Source of the DNA: Taeniopygia guttata
Lineage: Eukaryota; Chordata; Aves; Passeriformes; Estrildidae
Length of the DNA: 64,000 nucleotides
Assembly (NCBI RefSeq): GCF_048771995.1
Contig: NC_133050.1
Span: 6,558,501 to 6,622,500, forward strand
Reading direction: 5' to 3'
Shown here: positions 18,601 through 29,803 of the stretch, in pieces
Layout of the letters: each line of letters opens with the position of its first letter
How positions within the stretch are numbered: the stretch's first letter is position 1
The notes under the pieces: generated by a model
The model's input: the letters and a program-made list of their open reading frames with translations, nothing else
Told to the model about the DNA's origin: nothing
The model's database searches: none
Made by a program: the position numbers and the translations under genes

Positions 18601-21600
18601 TCGATCGCATTAATCCCATCCCATCCCATCAATCCCATTGATCCCACCCCATCCCACTGATCCCCTCCCATGCCATCCATCCCATCCCATCCCATTGATC
18701 CCACCCTATCCCATTGATTCCATCCCATCCCATCATCCCATCCCATTGATCTCATCCCATCCCATCAATCCCATTGATCCCACCCGTTTCTATTGATCCC
18801 ATCCCATCCCATCGATCCCATCCCATCCCAAACCCTCCTCCCCCCACCCACCGGTCCCAAATCCCGGGAATGCCGCCGGGTGCTCACGTTCATGAACCCG
18901 CTCTCCATCCCCTCCTCCATGGCCGGGAACCCTTCCCCGATCCCGAAGGTCCCATCCTCGATCCCGAAGGTCCCATCCTCGATCCCGAAGGTCCCATCCT
19001 CGATCCCGGTGGTCCCATCCTCGATCCCGGGGGTCCCATTCTCCATCCTGGTAGTCAATTCCTCGATCCCGGTAGTCAATTCCTCGGTCCTGGGGGTCCC
19101 ATCCTCGATCCCGGGGGTCCCATCCCCGGTCCCGAAGGTCTCATCCCCGGTCCCGAAGGTCCCATCCCCGGTCCCGGGGGTCCCATCCCCGGTCCCGGGG
19201 CTCCGCGCCGCCGCCTCCGGTTCCCCGCCGCCCTCCAGCCACGTCTCGGGGCCGTCCAGGAAGGCGAAGGAGTCGCGGAGCTCCAGGGAGAGCCGGGTCT
19301 GCTCCGCATCCTCTGCGGGGAGAGCCGGGAGCGCTCGGACCGGCACCTCACTCCATCCCGGGGTCCCCCCGATCCCGGTGTTCCCCTAATCCCGGTGTCC
19401 TCCCGAGCCGGTGTTCCCTCGATCCCGGTGTCTCTCTAATCCCGGTGTGCTCCCGATCCCGGTGTCCTCCCGATTCCGGTGTCCTCACGATCCCGGTGTT
19501 CTTCCCGATCCTGGTGATCCCCCGATCCCGGTGTCTCCCCGATCCTGGTGTTCCTCCTGATCCCGGTGTCTCCCTAATCCCGGTGTGCTCCCGATCCCGG
19601 CGTCCCCCAAATCCCGGTGTCTCCCCCGGTCCCGCTGTTCCCCCTAATACCGGTATCCCCCTGATCCCATTGTCCTCCCGATCCCGGGGTCTCCCTAATC
19701 CCGATGTCCCCCCGATCCCGATGTTCTCCCGATCCCGCCAGTCCCGGTGTCCCCCCGATCCCGGTGTCCCCCCGATCCCGGCGTCCCCCTAATGCCGCTA
19801 TTCCCCCAAATCCCGGTGTCCCCCCGATCCCGGTGTCCCCCCGGTGTCCCCCCGGCGGGTCTCACCGGAGCGGGGCCGGGGGTCCCGGGCGGGCTCGGGG
19901 GGGCTGCCGGGGGTGTGTTCCCGTTGCAGCGCGGGGCACGGGAGCCCGCGGGTGAGGCGGGACAGGTTGGAGGTGATGTGGAACGGGACGGTGACCGAGA
20001 AGGGGCCCGAGATGTGGAGCCCCGCGCACTTCTCGGCGCGGGAGCGGCCGCAGGGCCCCGGCCCCGCCCGGGGGGCTTTGGGGGTGGTGGGCTCCGACTT
20101 GGTGCTGCTCTCGGCCGCCGCTTCCAGGGACTCCTCCAGGCTCTCGTCCAGCTCCGGGGGCGGCTCCGGGGCCGCGGGGGCCGCGTCCGAACTGTGCTGC
20201 CGCTGCGGCCGCAGCTTCACCGACAGCTTCGGCAGCAGCCGGGCGGCGTCCGCGCCTGCGGAGCGGAGAGTCCGGAGCGGGCCCGGGGGTACCGGGGGTA
20301 CGGGGGGTCCGGGGGTACCGGGGGGTACCGGGGGGATCCGGGGGATCCGGGGGTACCGGGGGATCCCGAGGGACAGAGGGACAATGTCATGGGGACAGAG
20401 GGACAATCCGAAAGGACAGAGGGACAATCCCGAGGGACAATCCCAAGGGATAGAGGGACAATCCCGAGGGACAGAAGGACAATGCCAAAGGACAGAGGGA
20501 CAATCCCGAGGTACAATCCCAAGGGACAGAAGGACAATCCCAAAAGACAGGGGGACAATCCCGAGGGACAATCCCAAGGGACAGAAGAACAATCCCAAAG
20601 GACAAAGGAACAATCCCAAAGAACAGAGGGACAATCCCAAAGGGCAGAGGGAAAATCCTAAAGGACAGAGGGACAATCCCGAGGGACAGAGGGACAATCC
20701 CGAGGGGACAGAGGGACAATCCTGAGGGACAGAGGGACAATCCCAAAGGACAGAGGGACAATCCCGGGGGACAGAGGGACAATCCTGAGGGGACAGAGGG
20801 ACAATCCCGAAGGACAGAGGGACAATCCCGAAGGGCAGAGGAACAATCCCAAAGGGCAGAGGGACAATCCCGAAGGGCAGAGGGACAATCCTAAAGGACA
20901 GAGGGACAATCCCGAAGGACAGAGGAACAATCCCAAAGGGCAGAGGGACAATCCTAAAGGACAGAGGGACAATCCCAAAGGACAGAGGGACAATCCCGAA
21001 GGACAGAGGGACAATCCCGCGGGGTCCTACCAGACGGTCCGGAGCTGAGCGAGTCCATGCTCTTGGCCGGCCGCAGAGTGACCTTCCCACACTTCTCTGG
21101 GAATGGGGCGGGAGAAGGGGATTTGGGGGGATTTGGGGGAATTTGGGGGGATTTGGGGACACAACCCCCCCAGTCCATGGGATCCCCCCAATTCTCACCT
21201 TTCTCCTCTGCCTTCACCAGCTTCCGCTTGGCCTCGTGCCCGGAGCGGCCCAGGTTGAAGATGGATCTCCACTTCTTGGCCTTGAGGGAGCCCTTGCTCC
21301 TGTGGGGACACCTGGGGGCACCTGGGGGCACCTGGGATACACCTGGGGGCACCTGGGGGCACCTGGGCACACCTGGGGGCACCTGGGATACACCTGGGGG
21401 CACCTCAGATACACCTGGGCACACCTGGGGGCACCTGGGGGCACCTGGGCACGCCTGGGGGCATCTGGGATACACCTGGGATACACCTGGGCGCATCTGG
21501 GGGGCACCTGGGATACACCTGGGGGCACCTGGGATACACCTGGGCGCACCTGGGCTACACCTGGGCACATCTGGGGGCACCTCGGATAGACCTGGGATAC

Positions 21601-24600
21601 ACCTGGGCACACCTGGGATACACCTGGGATACACCTGGGGGCACCTGGGGGCACCTTGGCACACCTGAGGGACATCTGAGCACACCTGAACACACCCCGA
21701 GGGACACCTGGGGGGGCACACCTGGCACACACCTGGATCCCAGCGAGCCGGGACCAGCCGAGGCAGGCCCAGGATTTGGGGGGTCCCCGGGGCGGGGCGG
21801 GGGGTGCCACCTGTGCCCAGGTGGGCGGCCGTACCTGTGCTCGCCCAGCTCGATGATGGTGTGGTAGGGCCGCATCTGGGGGGGACCGTCACCCTGGCTG
21901 AGCGCGGCCGGGACGTGCAGGGGGGGCGACGGCCCCGGCAGGAGCAGCGAGCGACGGGGACTGTCCCCACCTGGACCCCAAAACGGGACAGGGTCACCTC
22001 AGGGGTCCTCAGTGTCCTGAGACCCCAAAAACGGGACAGGGTCACCTGAGGGGTCCTCGGTGTCTTGAGACCCCAAAAATGTGTGACAGGGTCACCTCAG
22101 GGGTCCTCAGTGTCCTGAGACCCCAAAAACGGGACAGGGTCACCTGAGGGGTCCTCGGTGTCCCCACCTGGGACCCCAAAATGGGACAGGGTCACCTGAG
22201 GGGTCCTCAGTGTCCTGAGACCCCAAAACGGGACAGGGTCACCTCAGGGGTCCTCAGTGTCCTGAGATCCCAAAAATGGGACAGGGTCACCTGAGGGGTC
22301 CTCAGTGTCCCCACCTGGGACCCCAAAATGGGACAGGGTCACCTGAGGGGTCCTCAGTGTCCCCCAGACTCCCCAAAATGGGACAGGATCACCTCAAGGG
22401 ACCCTCAGGGTTCTGGGACCCCAAAACGGGACAGGGTCACCTCAGGGACCCTCAGTGTCCTGAGACCCCAAAACGGGACAGGGTCACCTCAGGGACCCTC
22501 AGGGTTCTGGGACCCCAAAATATGAGTGTCACCTCAGGGACCCCACCCTGGGAGCAGGAAGTGACACGGGGACAGTCCCCACCTGGCACCCCAAAACGGG
22601 ACAGGGTCACCTGAGGGGGCCTCAGTGTCCTGAGACCTCAAAAATCTGTGACAGGGTCACCTCAGGGACCCCAGCCTGGGAGCAGGGAGTGATATGGGGA
22701 CTGTCCCCACCTGGGACACCCCAAAAAATGGGGTGTCCCCACGGTGTCCCCACAGTGTCCCCGCAGTATCCCCGCGGTGTCCCCAACCTCGGAGCGGCGC
22801 GTCCCCGAAGAGCTGCTCGACGTGGGTGAGGATGAACTCCACCACGATGGACTGCACGCGCACCTCCATGAACGCCGCCGTGCCGTTGAACCCCGAGGCC
22901 TCGATGTCCCTCGAGCTGGGGACAGCGGGGACACCCCGGGGTGAGGGGACAGCGGGGACAGCGGGGACACCCCGGGGTGAGGGGACAGCGGGGACACCCC
23001 GGGGTGAGGGGACAGCGAGGTCACTTCGGGAGAGGGGACAGTGGGGACACCTCGGGGTGAGGGGACAGCGGGGACACTTCGGGGTGAGGGACAGCGGGGA
23101 CACCTCAAGATGGAGGGTGATGGGGCTGAGGGTGACAGAGGTGACAGTGACAGTGGTGGCAGTGACAGAATTGAGGCTGACAAGAGTGGCAGTGATGGGA
23201 CTGACAGTGACAGGTCTGAGAGTGACAAAGCTGACGGTGACAAGGCTGAGGGTGACAGGTCTGAGGGTGACTGAGGGTGACGGTGACAGGGCTGAGGGTG
23301 ACAGGGGTGACAGTGACAGTGGTGGCAGTGACAGAGTTGAGGCTGACAAGAGTGGCAGTGATGGGACTGACAGTGACAGGTCTGAGGGTGACAGGGGTGG
23401 CAGTGACAGGTCTGAGGGTGACAAGAGTGGCAATGATGGGACTGAGGGTGACAACACCGGGTGCCGGCACCGGGGGACAACACCGGGTGACAGCATTGGG
23501 TGACAGCACCGGGTGACAACATGGGGTGACAACACCGGGTGACAGCATTGGGTGACAGCACCGGGTGACAACACCAGGTGACAGCACCGGGTGACAACAC
23601 CGGGTGACAGCACCAGGTGACAACATTGGGTGACAACACCGGGTGACAGCACCGGGTGACAGCATTGGGTGACACCGGGTGACAACACTGGGTGACAACA
23701 CCAGGTGACAACACCGGGTGACAGCACCAAGTGACAGCTCCGGGTGACAGCACCGGGTGACAACACTGGGTGACAACACCGGGTGCCAGCACCGGGTGAC
23801 AACACCAGGTGACAGCACCAGGTGACAGCAGCGGGTGACAGCACCGGGTGACAACACCAGGTGACAGTGCCAGGTGCCAGCGCCGGGTGACAGCGCCGGG
23901 TGACGCTCACCGCAGCAGGTTGGGGGCCCAGACGATGGCCAGGTTCCGCGCGTGCATGTTGGTGCGCCCGCTGTGCGCCGCCATGCGCAGCAGGTGCCGC
24001 ATCAGGAACTCCAGCGTCCTGCGGCACCGGGGACACCTCAGCCGGTGCCACCCGGGCCAGGGGACACCGCCGGGGCCGCGGGGACGTCCCCAACCCCTTC
24101 ACCTGTAGTGCGGCGCCGGCAGCTCCTTGAGCACCTCCTTGATCTTCACCAGCCGCGCCTCCTCCATCTGGATGGCCACGGCGTCCTGCGGGGACGGCGC
24201 GGTGACGGGGACGCTCTGGGGACATTTGGGGACACTCGGGGACACTCGGGGACAGGGACTCACGGCGAACTTGTCGTAGAGCTGGTAGGTGAGCAGGGGG
24301 TTGGGCAGCTCGCGGCAGTAGGCCTTGCACAGGGAGCTGACGCAGTGAACGTCCTGCAGGTAAACGTCCCGCGACAGGTCCGGGCTGCGCTGCGCCTCGA
24401 ACTCCTGCCTGGGGGGTGGGATTGGGGTTTGGGATTTGGGGTTTGGGATCGGGATTTGGGGTTTGGGGTTTGGGATTGGGGTTTGGGGTTTGGGATTGGG
24501 ATTTGGGGCTTGGGACTGGGGTTTGGGATCAGGGTTTGGGGTTTGGGATCAGGATTTGGGGCTTGGGATCAGGATCGGGGTCCGGGCTGTGCTGCGCCTC

Positions 24601-27600
24601 GAACTCCTGCCTGGGGTGTGGGGTTTGGGGTTTGGGATTGGGGCTTGGGGTTTGGGATTGGGATTTGGGGTTTGGGATCAGGATTTGGGGTTTGGGATCA
24701 GGATCGGGGTCCGGGCTGCGCTGCGCCTCGAACTCCTGCCTGGGGTGTGGGGTTTGGGGTTTGGGGTTTGGGATTGGGATTTGGGGTTTGGGATCAGGGT
24801 TTGGGATCGGGATCTGGGCTGCACTGCGCCTCGAACTCCTGCCTGGGGTTTGGGATTTGGGGTTTGGTATTGGGATTCGGGGTTTGGGATCGGGATCGGG
24901 GTCTGGGCTGCACTGCGCCTCGAACTCCTGCCTGGGGTGTGGGGTTTGGGGTTTGGGATTGGGGTTTGGGGTTTGGGATTTGGGGTATGGGGTTTGGGAT
25001 CGGGGTTTGGGGTTTGGGATCGGGATTTGGGGTTTGGGATCAGGATCTGGGCCTGGGCTGCGCTGCGCCTCGAACTCCTGCCTGGGGCGTGGGGTTTGGG
25101 GTTTGGGATTGGGGATATGGGAATATGGCATCGGGGTCTGGGCAATTCTGGGTTCCCCCAGGAGCAGGGGAGAAAAGCACTCAGGGAGAGAAGCAGAGAA
25201 GGGGAAAACTGCCCCGAAACCGGGAAAGTGAAAGAGAACAGGCAGGGAGAACCCCAGAAGGAATAAAGAGGGAAAAAAGGGAAGGAAAGGAGCGGGGGAA
25301 GAGGGGCTGGAGCGGGATGGGAGAAGGGGGGAGGGGGAACGGGCCCATCCCCCCATCCCTGTCAGCCCGAGTCCGGTCCCATCCCTGCTTCCACCTTTTC
25401 TCATCCCATTCCTGTCCCCTCCCTCCCTCCCTCCCAGTCCCGGCATCCTCCGGTCTCCATCCCCATCCCACCGATCCCACTGAGCCCATCCCATCCCATC
25501 CCATCAATCCCATCCCATCAATCCCATCCCATCAATCCCATCCCATCCCATCCCATCCCATCCCATCCCATCCCATCCCATCCCATCCCATCCCATCCCA
25601 TCCCATCCCATCCCATCCCATCCCATCCCATCCCATCCCATCCCACTGATCCCATCAATCCCATCCCACCGATCCCATCCCATTGATCCCATCCCATCCC
25701 GCCGATCCCATCAATCCCATCCCACTGATCCCATCAATCCCATCCCACCGATCCCATCCCATTGATCCCATCCCATCCCGCCGATCCCATCAATCCCATC
25801 CCACTGATCCCATCAATCCCATCCCGCTGATCCCATCGATCCCATCCCATCCCACTGATCCCATCCCATCCCACTGATCCCATCCCATCCCACTGATCCC
25901 ATCCCATCAATCCCATCCCATCAATCCCATCCCGCTGATCCCATCGATCCCATCCCATCGATCCCATCCCACTGATCCCATAGATCCCATCCCATCCCAT
26001 CGATCCCATCCCGCCGGTCCCGCCCGCCGCCGCTCCCTCTGACCGCAGCCGCTGGGTGTTGGAGGACACCCCGGACAGGCGGTAGATGCCATCGACCACC
26101 CCGTGCTGCTCCACGAACTCCGTGCAGCTCCGGAGCACCTGCGGCACTGCGGGACACCCCAGGGGATCCCGGTGAGTTGGATCCCCGGGATCCCGCTGAT
26201 CCCAGATCCCACAGGGTCCCACTGAGCCCAGATCCCATGGGATCCCACTGATCCCAGATCCCACAGGGTCCCACTGATCCCAGATCCTACAGGGTCCCAC
26301 TGAGCCAGATCCTGTGGGATCCCGCTGATCCCAGATCCTACAGGGTCCCACTGAGCCTGGGTCCTGCAGGGTCTGAGTGATCCCAGATCTCACTGGTCCC
26401 AGATCCCGTGGGATCCCACTGATCCCAGATCCCACAGGGTCCCGCTGATCCCAGATCCCACAGGGTCCCACTGAGCCAAGATCCCACAGGGTCCCACTGA
26501 TCCCAGATCACACAGGATCCCACTGATACCAGGTCCCAGGGGATCCCACTGATCCCAGATCCCAGGGGATCCCACTGGTCCCAGATCTCACTGGTCCCAG
26601 ATCCACCAGGGTCTGACTGATCCTGGATCCACCAGAGCCCAATTGATCCTGGATCCAACAGAGTCTGATCCCAGATCCAAGAGTATCCAGCTGAGCCCAG
26701 ATCTGACAGAACCCAGCTGATCCTGGATCCACCAGAACCAAACAGATCCTGGATCCACCAGAGCCCGGCTGATCCTGGATCCACCAGCCAACACCCCCTG
26801 GATGTCTCCACAGGGTCCCTGTGCTGGTCCTGGGCCACCAATTCCACAGGGATGGGGCCACCAACTCCACACTGGGATCACTGATTCCATGGGAATGAGG
26901 CCACCAAATCCCAAAGGATGGAGCCACCAACCCCAGAAGGACAAAGTCACCAAATCCCAGAGGATGGAGCCACCACCCCCACAGGATTAGGCCACCAAAT
27001 CCCCAGAAATGAGGACACCAACACCGCCAGAATGAGGCCACCAAATCCATGGGGATGAGGCCACCACGTTCCAAAGGATGGAGCCACCAACCCCAGAAGG
27101 ACAAAGTCACCAAATCCCAGAGGATGGAGCCACCAACTCCACGGGGATGAGGCCACCAAATCCCAAGGAACAAGGCCACCAAATCCATGAAGATGAGGCC
27201 ACCAAATCCACGAGGATGAGGCCACCAAATCCATGGGAATGAGGCCACCAAATCCATGGGGATGAGGCCACCAAATCCATGAAGATGAGGCCACCAAATC
27301 CCAAGGAACAGGGCCTGCAAATCCCAAAGGATGGAGCCACCAAATCCATGAAGATGAGGCCACCAAATCTGTGGAGATGAGGCCACCAGATCCCGAAGGA
27401 TGGAGCCAAGGAACAGACCCCCCCCCCCCCACCCCTCAGGGCCCCCTGAGATTGGAGCCCCACGAGCTCCAACCCCCCAAATCCCGGCCGAGCCTCGGTG
27501 GCCGCGACGCTTCCTGGAGCCCCGGTGACGCAACGCGTGGCGCAAGTCCCCTCCGAGTCCCCTCCGGGGCCCCTTCCCCGCTTCCGTCGGTGGCCCTGGT

Positions 27601-27761
27601 GGCCCTGGTGGCCCCGGGGGGCTCGGGGGGTGGGCTGGCTGGTGGCACTCACCGTCCTGCCCCGAGCGCTGGAGATGCTCGCGGAGGTCGCAGCCGAAGA
27701 GGCGCTCCCGGGAGCCGCCCTTGCGCCTCGCCCGCTGCCGGGCCTTGAGCGCCAGGGACAT
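15649..27761 (-). CDS. ARHGAP30: Rho GTPase-activating protein 30 (ARHGAP30), complete, 12 coding exons
   Basis: ARHGAP30 is a GAP for Rac1 and RhoA that acts on actin and adhesion. Coding exons, in order: 27653-27761, 26044-26146, 24264-24408, 24103-24185, 23911-24018, 22788-22915, 21835-21970, 21199-21299, 21031-21096, 19866-20255, 18888-19312, 15649-18126. They total 4272 bases, 1423 residues; human has about 1100, also with 12 exons. The RhoGAP domain (about residues 20-205) keeps the arginine finger [21 protein letters not shown] and [11 protein letters not shown]. Family motifs follow: [49 protein letters not shown] and [11 protein letters not shown]. The extra length comes from three coding arrays: a 7-residue repeat in exon 11, and a 9-residue and a 7-residue repeat in exon 12. 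The start is [17 protein letters not shown]; it is the first ATG before the conserved FGCDL motif. The stop is TAA at 15649-15651, in repeat-derived sequence, so the extreme C-terminus is less certain. Confidence 0.94.
15690..16490 (-). repeat. Coding 21-bp repeat (PPQIPPG) in ARHGAP30 exon 12
   Basis: About 36 units of 21 bases encode PPQIPPG or PPQIPLG at about residues 1144-1397. Frame is kept throughout. The antisense strand is also open, which is a by-product of the repeat. Confidence 0.93.
17225..17960 (-). repeat. Coding 27-bp repeat (EIPKVLETP) in ARHGAP30 exon 12
   Basis: About 25 units encode EIPKVLETP or EIPKVLEIP, with EIPETPEIP and EIPKLME variants, at about residues 654-899. 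It is Glu/Pro-rich and hydrophobic at regular spacing. It sits where mammals have an acidic Glu-rich region. Confidence 0.94.
18190..18835. repeat. CCCATTGATCCCACCCCAT array in ARHGAP30 intron 11
   Basis: Pentamer-based (CCCAT, GATCC) units in a higher-order period of roughly 110-120 bases (ATTCAATCAATCCCATTGAT recurs at 18266, 18346, 18440 and 18520). Confidence 0.93.
18930..19205 (-). repeat. Coding 21-bp repeat (GIEDGTF) in ARHGAP30 exon 11
   Basis: About 13 units of 7 residues ([21 protein letters not shown]). The most C-terminal three are identical, which implies recent expansion or homogenisation. Confidence 0.94.
19340..19862. repeat. CCCGATCCCGGTGTCCCC array in ARHGAP30 intron 10
   Basis: About 28 units of 17-20 bases fill the intron up to the exon 10 donor. 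Confidence 0.93.
20275..21020. repeat. GACAGAGGGACAATCCCAAAG array in ARHGAP30 intron 9
   Basis: About 34 units of about 21 bases. The first 100 bases (20275-20370) are a different GGGGGTACCGGGGG repeat. Confidence 0.94.
21302..21735. repeat. CACCTGGGATACACCTGGG array in ARHGAP30 intron 7
   Basis: About 34 units of 12-13 bases (CACCTGGGGG, ATACACCTGGG) start right at the acceptor of exon 8. Confidence 0.93.
21972..22700. repeat. About 46-bp repeat in ARHGAP30 intron 6 with exon 7 edge copies
   Basis: About 14 units contain GACAGGGTCACCTCAGGGG and CCTGAGACCCCAAAA. Four carry the exon 7 acceptor edge, TGTCCCCACCTGG (near 22160, 22308, 22571 and 22699); the last two extend further into exon sequence. 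Confidence 0.92.
22920..23905. repeat. Two arrays in ARHGAP30 intron 5
   Basis: 22920-23110 has GGGGACAGCGGGGACACC units. 23110-23450 has GGTGACAGTGACAGG units in a duplicated block of about 190 bases. 23450-23905 has about 32 copies of the 14-15 base unit GGTGACAACACCGG. Confidence 0.93.
24409..25140. repeat. G-rich array with five copies of the ARHGAP30 exon 3 acceptor edge
   Basis: GGGGTTTGGGATT units are interrupted by exon fragments at about 24576-24614, 24706-24745, 24811-24848, 24896-24942 and 25045-25090. Each fragment encodes QEFEAQ on the minus strand directly after an AG acceptor, as in the true exon at 24375-24408. Confidence 0.95.
25480..26030. repeat. (CCCAT)n and GATCCCATCCCA array in ARHGAP30 intron 2
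   Basis: A pure pentanucleotide run at about 25528-25644, then higher-order units of CCCATCCCACTGATCCCATC. Confidence 0.95.
26160..26800. repeat. GATCCCAGATCCCACAGGGT array in ARHGAP30 intron 1
   Basis: About 28 units of 22-24 bases, diverging after 26580 to GATCCTGGATCCACCAGAGC. Confidence 0.93.
26825..27420. repeat. GATGAGGCCACCAAATCCA array in ARHGAP30 intron 1
   Basis: About 26 units of 21-24 bases. A block of about 150 bases (26890-27040) is repeated at 27065-27180. Confidence 0.93.
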
Positions 27762-27945
27762 GGGGACACGGGGACACGGCCGGGGACAGCGCGGGGACAC
27801 GGCCGGGGCGCGGGGGCCACGCCAGGGGGGTCCCGGCGCTGTCCCCGTGGGGGTGGCAGGAAGGCGGAGGCCGCGCTCGAGGCGCTTCCTGCTCCCCGTG
27901 GCCGCGAAACCACAGCGAGGGCGGGGACGCCTGCGCACACGCGTG
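27762..27945 (-). promoter_or_regulatory. ARHGAP30: ARHGAP30 5' region, GC-rich
   Basis: GC-rich, mostly non-repetitive sequence upstream of the ATG. No TATA box, and no acceptor was identified. It probably contains the 5'UTR and promoter; the start site was not found. Confidence 0.4.
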
Positions 27946-28385
27946 TGCAAGGGGCACGCCCTGGGGACAGGGGACACGCTGGTGTGAAAGGGGCACGCCC
28001 TGGGGACACCTGAGTGTGCAAGGGACATGCCCTGGGGACACCTGAGTGTGCAAGGGACACGCCCTGAGGACAGGGGACACGTTGGTGTGAAAGGGACACG
28101 CCCTGGGGACACCTGAGTGTGTGAGGGACATGACCTGGGGACACCTGAGTATGCAAGGGGCATGCCCTCGGGACACATGAGTGTGTGAGGGACACGCCCT
28201 GAGGACAGGGGACACGTTGGTGTGAAAGGGGACACGCCCTGGGGACACCTGAGTGTGTGAGGGACATGCCCTGGGGACACCTGAGTGTGCAAGGGACACG
28301 CCCTGGGGACACCTGAGTGTGTGAGGGACACGCCCTGGGGACACGTGGGTGTGTGAGGGACACGCCCTGGGACATGCCAATGTAC
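27945..28385. repeat. GGGACACCTGAGTGTGCAAG array upstream of ARHGAP30
   Basis: About 13 units of 30-40 bases (GGGACACGCCCTGGGGACAC plus CTGAGTGTG). 28385-28620 holds short CCCACATGTCTCAGTGCCACC-like runs and nothing gene-like. Confidence 0.93.
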
Positions 28386-28637
28386 GTGACACACCTGGAA
28401 TCACCTGGGGACACAGCTGGGGACACCTGGGGACGTCCTTGCACGCCCCCTTGCACACTCCCCTGCCCCCCCACCAGCTCACCTGCACCCCCCAGCCCCG
28501 CCCACTCCACCCTCACACCCACAGTGCCACCCCTGTGTCACCCACGTGTCACCCCACATGTCTCAGTGCCACCCCCGTGTCCCCCCCCATGTCCCCAGTG
28601 TCCCCAGTGTCACACTCGGGCCCAGTCCCGCGGGTCC

Positions 28638-28643
28638 TTTATT
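28638..28643 (-). terminator. NECTIN4: NECTIN4 polyadenylation signal AATAAA
   Basis: TTTATT on the plus strand in unique sequence, about 1160 bases beyond the NECTIN4 stop. Confidence 0.7.
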
Positions 28644-28679
28644 TACAGGGTCTATACACGGCTGTACAGCCCCTCCCCC

Positions 28680-28885
28680 GGCCGGGGAGGGGACACGGCT
28701 GTCCCCAAGTGCCACACGGCTGTCCCCAAGTGCCACCCAGCCCGGGAGAGGGGACACGGCTGTCCTCAAGTGCCACCCAGGGGACACGGCTGTCCCCAGT
28801 GCCACCCAACCCGGGAGAGGGGACACGGCTGTCCCCAAGTGCCACACGGCTGTCCCCAAGTGCCACCCAGCCCAGGGGGTAGGGG
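28680..28885. repeat. GGACACGGCTGTCCCCAAGT array, NECTIN4 3'UTR
   Basis: Six or seven units of 25-50 bases, some joined to GCCACCCAGCCCGGGAGAGG. Confidence 0.9.
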
Positions 28886-29074
28886 GGACACGGGGGCTCC
28901 TGCCCCATCAGTCCTGGGGAGTCCTGGGGGTCCCCGGTGTCACCACGAGTGTCCCCAGACCGCGGTTGGGTGGCACTTGGGGACTTGTCCTGGGGCTCGT
29001 CCCCAACCTGTGGTGGCAGGGAGGTGGCACTTGGGGACCTGAGTCCATCCTTGACCCCACCTCAGCAGGGAGGG

Positions 29075-29720
29075 GACACTCGGGGCCTGGAGCATGTCCT
29101 GGGGTCCTCGGTGGTGTCCCCAAGCCAGTGACAGCAGGGGGGTGGCACTTGGGGACAGGAGAATGTCCTTGAGCTCAGTGGTGGTGTCCCCAAGCCTGTG
29201 CCAGCAGCGAGGTGACACTTGGGGACTGAAGAATGTCCTGGGGCTTGGTGGCGTCCCCAGCTCCACGTTGCCAGCAGCGAGGTGACACTTGGGGACCGGA
29301 GTCTTGGCTTGACCCCACACCAGCAGGGAGGTGACACCCGGGGACCGCAGCCAGTCCTGGGGCACTGTCCTTGTCCCCAGCCCCACACCAGCAGGGAGGT
29401 GACACAGGTGACACAGTCCTGGGGCATTGTCCTTGTCCCCAGCCCCACACCAGCAGGGAGGTGACACAGTCCTGGGGCACTGTCCTTGTCCCCAGCCCCA
29501 CACCAGCAGGGAGGTGACACAGGTGACACAGTCCTGGGGCACTGTCCTTGTCCCCAGCCCCACACCAGCAGGGAGGTGACACAGGTGACACAGTCCTGGG
29601 GCATTGTCCTTGTCCCCAGCCCCACACCAGCGGGGAGGTGACACCTGGGGACTGAAGTCCATCTTGACCCCACACCAGCAGGGAGGTGACACCCGGGGAC
29701 CGGAGCGACGGGAACAGAGC
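29075..29720. repeat. CACACCAGCAGGGAGGTGAC array, NECTIN4 3'UTR
   Basis: About ten units of 60-75 bases. The five at 29350-29640 are nearly identical and differ only in the presence of a CACAGGTGA insert. Confidence 0.93.
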
Positions 29721-29803
29721 CAGGCGGGCACAGGCGAGGGCCGGCTGTCCCCAGGTGTCCCCAGGTGTCCCCAGGTGTCCCCAGGTGTCCCCAGGTGGGC
29801 GGC

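Larger units (their letters stand above)
28644..29803 (-). other. NECTIN4: NECTIN4 3' untranslated region
   Basis: From the stop to AATAAA. Two arrays fill it: 28680-28885 (GGGGACACGGCTGTCCCCAAG) and 29075-29720 (units of about 60-70 bases with CACACCAGCAGGGAGGTGAC and GTCCTGGGGCA). A long repetitive 3'UTR is unusual, and an intron in it cannot be excluded. Confidence 0.6.
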
